DNA of 64,000 nt from NCBI GenBank assembly GCA_964036665.1, contig OZ038529.1, forward strand, positions 14,516,060 through 14,580,059, written 5' to 3'. This document shows, piece after piece, positions 59,687 to 64,000 of the stretch. Made by a program: the position numbers and the translations under genes. This DNA comes from Gordius sp. MW1 (lineage: Eukaryota > Nematomorpha > Gordioida > Gordea > Gordiidae). Positions within the stretch are counted from its first letter, which is position 1; the number at the start of each line of letters is the position of its first letter. A model generated the notes under the pieces. It saw only the letters and a program-made list of their open reading frames with translations, had not been told where the DNA came from and ran no database searches.

Positions 59687-62600
59687 TCAATATCGCTTTT
59701 TAAGCGTGTCTCTAGTTTTTGTGAAACAAGCTCTATGCGATCGTGATTTAAAGTTAATATTTTTTGATGAGTGATCAAAAAAATTTTTTTCACGGATTTC
59801 ACCAGTGATATCGAAAATTTTCATGAGGCATATATGGTTGAACAAAAAAGTTGAAAAACTTTTGAGATCGAAAAAAATATTTTTTTTCATATTCTTTCGA
59901 AAGGTGGCTGAAAAAATCTTTAACAGTTAGTAAATATTCTTAGCATTATGTCCTTGTTAGGATCTCGATAAGAAATTTTGCACGGGGGGAAGTCTTAAAT
60001 TGAGAGATATTAAAATTTTCGTGTTGCGTTTAGATTGTTTCAATATCGCTTTTTAAGCGTGTCTCTAGTTTTTGTGAAACAAGCTCTATGCGATCGTGAT
60101 TTAAAGTTAATATTTTTTGATGAGTGATCAAAAAAATTTTTTTCACGGATTTCACCTCTGATATCGAAAATTTTCATGAGGCATATATGGTTGAACAAAA
60201 AAGTTGAAAAACTTTTGAGATCGAAAAAAATATTTTTTTTCATATTCTTTCGAAAGGTGGCTGAAAAAATCTTTAACAGTTAGTAAATATTCTTAGCATT
60301 ATGTCCTTGTTAGGATCTCGATAAAAAATTTTGCACGGGGGGAAGTCTTAAATTGAGAGATATTAAAATTTTCATGTTGCGTTTAGATTGTTTCAATTTC
60401 GCTTTTTAAGCGTGTCTCTAGTTTTTGTGAAACAAGCTCTATGCGATCGTGATTTAAAGTTAATATTTTTTGATGAGTGATCAAAAAAAATTTTTTCACG
60501 GAATTTACCTCTGATATCGAAAATTTTCATGAGGGGTATATGGTTGAACAAAAAAGTTGAAAAACTTTTGAGATCAAAAAAAATATTTTTTTTCATATTC
60601 TTTCGAAAGGGGGCTGAAAAAATCTTTAACAGTTAGTAAATAATCATAGCATTATGTCCTTGTTAGGATCTCGATAAGAAATTTTGCACGGGGGGAAGTC
60701 TTAAATTGAGAGATATTAAAATTTTCGTGTTGCGTTTAGATTGTTTCAATATCGCTTTTTAAGCGTGTCTCTAGTTTTTGTGAAACAAGCTCTATGCGAT
60801 CGTGATTTAAAGTTAATATTTTTTGATGAGTGATCAAAAAAAATTTTTTCACGGATTTCACCTCTGATATCGAAAATTTTCATGAGGCATATATGGTTGA
60901 ACAAAAAAGTTGAAAAACTTTTGAGATCGAAAAAAATATTTTTTTTCATATTCTTTTGAAAGGTGGCTGAAAAAATCTTTAACAGTTAGTAAATATTCTT
61001 AGCATTATGTCCTTGTTAGGATCTCGATAAGAAATTTTGCACGGGGGGAAGTCTTAAATTGAGAGATATTAAAATTTTCGTGTTGCGTTTAGATTGTTTC
61101 AATTTCGCTTTTTAAGCGTGTCTCTAGTTTTTGTGAAACAAGCTCTATGCGATCGTGATTTAAAGTTAATATTTTTTGATGAGTGATCAAAAAAAAATTT
61201 TTCACGGAATTTACCTCTGATATCGAAAATTTTCATGAGGGGTATATGGTTGAACAAAAAAGTTGAAAAACTTTTGAGATCAAAAAAAATATTTTTTTTC
61301 ATATTCTTTCGAAAGGGGGCTGAAAAAATCTTTAACAGTTAGTAAATAATCATAGCATTATGTCCTTGTTAGGATCTCGATAAGAAATTTTGCACGGGGG
61401 GAAGTCTTAAATTGAGAGATATTAAAATTTTCGTGTTGCGTTTAGATTGTTTCAATATCGCTTTTTAAGCGTGTCTCTAGTTTTTGTGAAACAAGCTCTA
61501 TGCGATCGTGATTTAAAGTTAATATTTTTTGATGAGTGATCAAAAAAAATTTTTTCACGGATTTCACCTCTGATATCGAAAATTTTCATGAGGCATATAT
61601 GGTTGAACAAAAATGTTGAAAAACTTTTGAGATCGAAAAAAATATTTTTTTTCATATTCTTTCGAAAGGTGGCTGAAAAAATCTTTAACAGTTAGTAAAT
61701 ATTCTTAGCATTATGTCCTTGTTAGGATCTCGATAAAAAATTTTGCACGGGGGGAAGTCTTAAATTGAGAGATATTAAAATTTTCGTGTTGCGTTTAGAT
61801 TGTTTCAATTTCGCTTTTTAAGCGTGCCTCTAGTTTTTGTGAAACAAGCTCTATGCGATCGTGATTTAAAGTTAATGTTTTTTGATGAGTGATCAAAAAA
61901 AATTTTTTCACGGAATTTACCTCTGATATCGAAAATTTTCATGAGGGGATATGGTTGAACAAAAAAGTTGAAAAACTTTTTAGATCGAAAAAAATATTTT
62001 TTTTTCATATTCTTTCGAAAGGGGGCTGAAAAAATCTTTAACAGTTAGTAAATATTCTTAGCATTATGTCCTTGTTAGGATCTCGATAAGAAATTTTGCA
62101 CGGGGGGAAGTCTTAAATTGAGAGATATTAAAATTTTCGTGTTGCGTTTAGATTGTTTCAATTTCGTTTTTTAAGCGTGTCTCTAGTTTTTGTGAAACAA
62201 GCTCTATGCGATCGTGATTTAAAGTTAATATTTTTTGATGAGTGATCAAAAAAAATTTTTTCACGGAATTTACCTCTGATATCGAAAATTTTCATGAGGG
62301 GTATATGGTTGAACAAAAAAGTTGAAAAACTTTTGAGATCAAAAAAAATATTTTTTTTCATATTCTTTCGAAAGGGGGCTGAAAAAATCTTTAACAGTTA
62401 GTAAATAATCATAGCATTATGTCCTTGTTAGGATCTCGATAAGAAATTTTGCACGGGGGGAAGTCTTAAATTGAGAGATATTAAAATTTTCGTGTTGCGT
62501 TTAGATTGTTTCAATATCGCTTTTTAAGCGTGTCTCTAGTTTTTGTGAAACAAGCTCTATGCGATCGTGATTTAAAGTTAATATTTTTTGATGAGTGATC

Positions 62601-64000
62601 AAAAAAATTTTTTTCACGGATTTCACCTCTGATATCGAAAATTTTCATGAGGCATATATGGTTGAACAAAAAAGTTGAAAAACTTTTGAGATCGAAAAAT
62701 ATATTTTTTTTCATATTCTTTCGAAAGGTGGCTGAAAAAATCTTTAACAGTTAGTAAATATTCTTAGCATTATGTCCTTGTTAGGATCTCGATAAGAAAT
62801 TTTGCACGGGGGGAAGTCTTAAATTGAGAGATATTAAAATTGTCGTGTTGCGTTTAGATTGTTTCAATTTCGCTTTTTAAGCGTGTCTCTAGTTTTTGTG
62901 AAACAAGCTCTATGCGATCGTGATTTAAAGTTAATATTTTTTGATGAGTGATCAAAAAAAAATTTTTCACGGAATTTATCTCTGATATCGAAAATTTTCA
63001 TGAGGGGTATATGGTTGAACAAAAAAGTTGAAAAACTTTTGAGATCAAAAAAAATATTTTTTTTCATATTCTTTCGAAAGGGGGCTGAAAAAATCTTTAA
63101 CAGTTAGTAAATAATCATAGCATTATGTCCTTGTTAGGATCTCGATAAGAAATTTTGCACGGGGGGAAGTCTTAAATTGAGAGATATTAAAATTTTCGTG
63201 TTGCGTTTAGATTGTTTCAATATCGCTTTTTAAGCGTGTCTCTAGTTTTTGTGAAACAAGCTCTATGCGATCGTGATTTAAAGTTAATATTTTTTGATGA
63301 GTGATCAAAAAAAAATTTTTCACGGATTTCACCTCTGATATCGAAAATTTTCATGAGGCATATATGGTTGAACAAAAAAGTTGAAAAACTTTTGAGATCG
63401 AAAAAAATATTTTTTTTCATATTCTTTCGAAAGGTGGCTGAAAAAATCTTTAACAGTTAGTAAATATTCTTAGCATTATGTCCTTGTTAGGATCTCGATA
63501 AAAAATTTTGCACGGGGGGAAGTCTTAAATTGAGAGATATTAAAATTTTCATGTTGCGTTTAGATTGTTTCAATTTCGCTTTTTAAGCGTGTCTCTAGTT
63601 TTTGTGAAACAAGCTCTATGCGATCGTGATTTAAAGTTAATATTTTTTGATGAGTGATCAAAAAAAATTTTTTCACGGAATTTACCTCTGATATCGAAAA
63701 TTTTCATGAGGGGTATATGGTTGAACAAAAAAGTTGAAAAACTTTTGAGATCAAAAAAAATATTTTTTTTCATATTCTTTCGAAAGGGGGCTGAAAAAAT
63801 CTTTAACAGTTAGTAAATAATCATAGCATTATGTCCTTGTTAGGATCTCGATAAGAAATTTTGCACGGGGGGAAGTCTTAAATTGAGAGATATTAAAATT
63901 TTCGTGTTGCGTTTAGATTGTTTCAATATCGCTTTTTAAGCGTGTCTCTAGTTTTTGTGAAACAAGCTCTATGCGATCGTGATTTAAAGTTAATATTTTT

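Larger units (their letters stand above)
16086..64000 (+). repeat. 353-bp satellite array, right segment
   Basis: The same monomer family continues in the same phase and orientation after the retroelement, for about 139 more units, and runs off the right edge. The first 305 bases complete the monomer that the element interrupted. This segment has the clearest higher-order organisation (18.4-33.7 kb). It also carries recurrent variants: 341-bp monomers lacking 12 bp, ~350-bp monomers lacking 3 bp (tttttgaacaag), ~351-bp monomers with a changed hairpin centre, and ~260-bp monomers lacking 92 bp. No stretch of non-satellite sequence was seen here. No gene is supported. Confidence 0.97.

Noticed and set aside
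1..64000. CRISPR array or other prokaryotic repeat system.
   Set aside because: The repeat unit is 353 bp with no unique spacers and no cas-like genes. The insertion has eukaryotic LTR-element features.

Overview
This window is almost entirely one tandem satellite array. A 353-bp, strongly AT-rich monomer repeats head-to-tail in a single orientation from base 1 to base 64000. I count about 183 monomer units, including shortened ones. The array runs off both ends of the window. I find no protein-coding, rRNA or tRNA gene. The recurrent ~67-residue open frames on the minus strand, and a few on the plus strand, are by-products of the repeat.

The only other sequence is a 1137-bp insertion at 14949-16085. 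It is a gene-less LTR retrotransposon on the minus strand, bounded by TG...CA and flanked by a 5-bp target duplication (ATGCG). Removing the element and one ATGCG restores an exact 353-bp monomer. Its interior is only 40 bp: a primer-binding site matching the 3' end of tRNA-Leu, then a polypurine tract. The architecture is therefore LTR-PBS-PPT-LTR, like terminal-repeat retrotransposons in miniature (TRIM/SMART). One LTR (620 bp) looks intact. The other (477 bp) is rearranged: 228 bp that includes the TATA box is replaced by an inverted copy of LTR sequence, leaving a perfect 86-bp-arm palindrome.

Layout. 1-14948: a mixed array with local multi-monomer duplications (2113, 1047 and 1765 bp apart) and two strongly deleted monomers near 12.7 and 14.4 kb. 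14949-16085: the retroelement. 16086-18415: mixed array. 18416-33704: a higher-order repeat domain of 15-, 12-, 9- and 9-monomer blocks; the last two are tandem 3074-bp units, each ending in a monomer with a 92-bp deletion. 33705-41799: further multi-monomer duplications. 42153-47391: blocks duplicated at 1410 and 1385 bp. 47392-64000: mixed array with a second fold-back monomer (49.9 kb), a doubly deleted pair (56.0-56.5 kb) and a 710-bp dimer duplication (58.3-59.7 kb).

Organism: a eukaryote, most likely an arthropod. The grounds are the array size and homogeneity, the AT-rich ~350-bp monomer, and an LTR element with a TATA box, a polyadenylation signal and tRNA-Leu priming. I cannot name a species. 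The array is the kind found in (peri)centromeric heterochromatin, but its chromosomal position cannot be read from the sequence. Nothing here works as a set of genes. The interest lies in how the array evolves (unequal exchange, hairpin-driven rearrangement) and in the coding-free retroelement.
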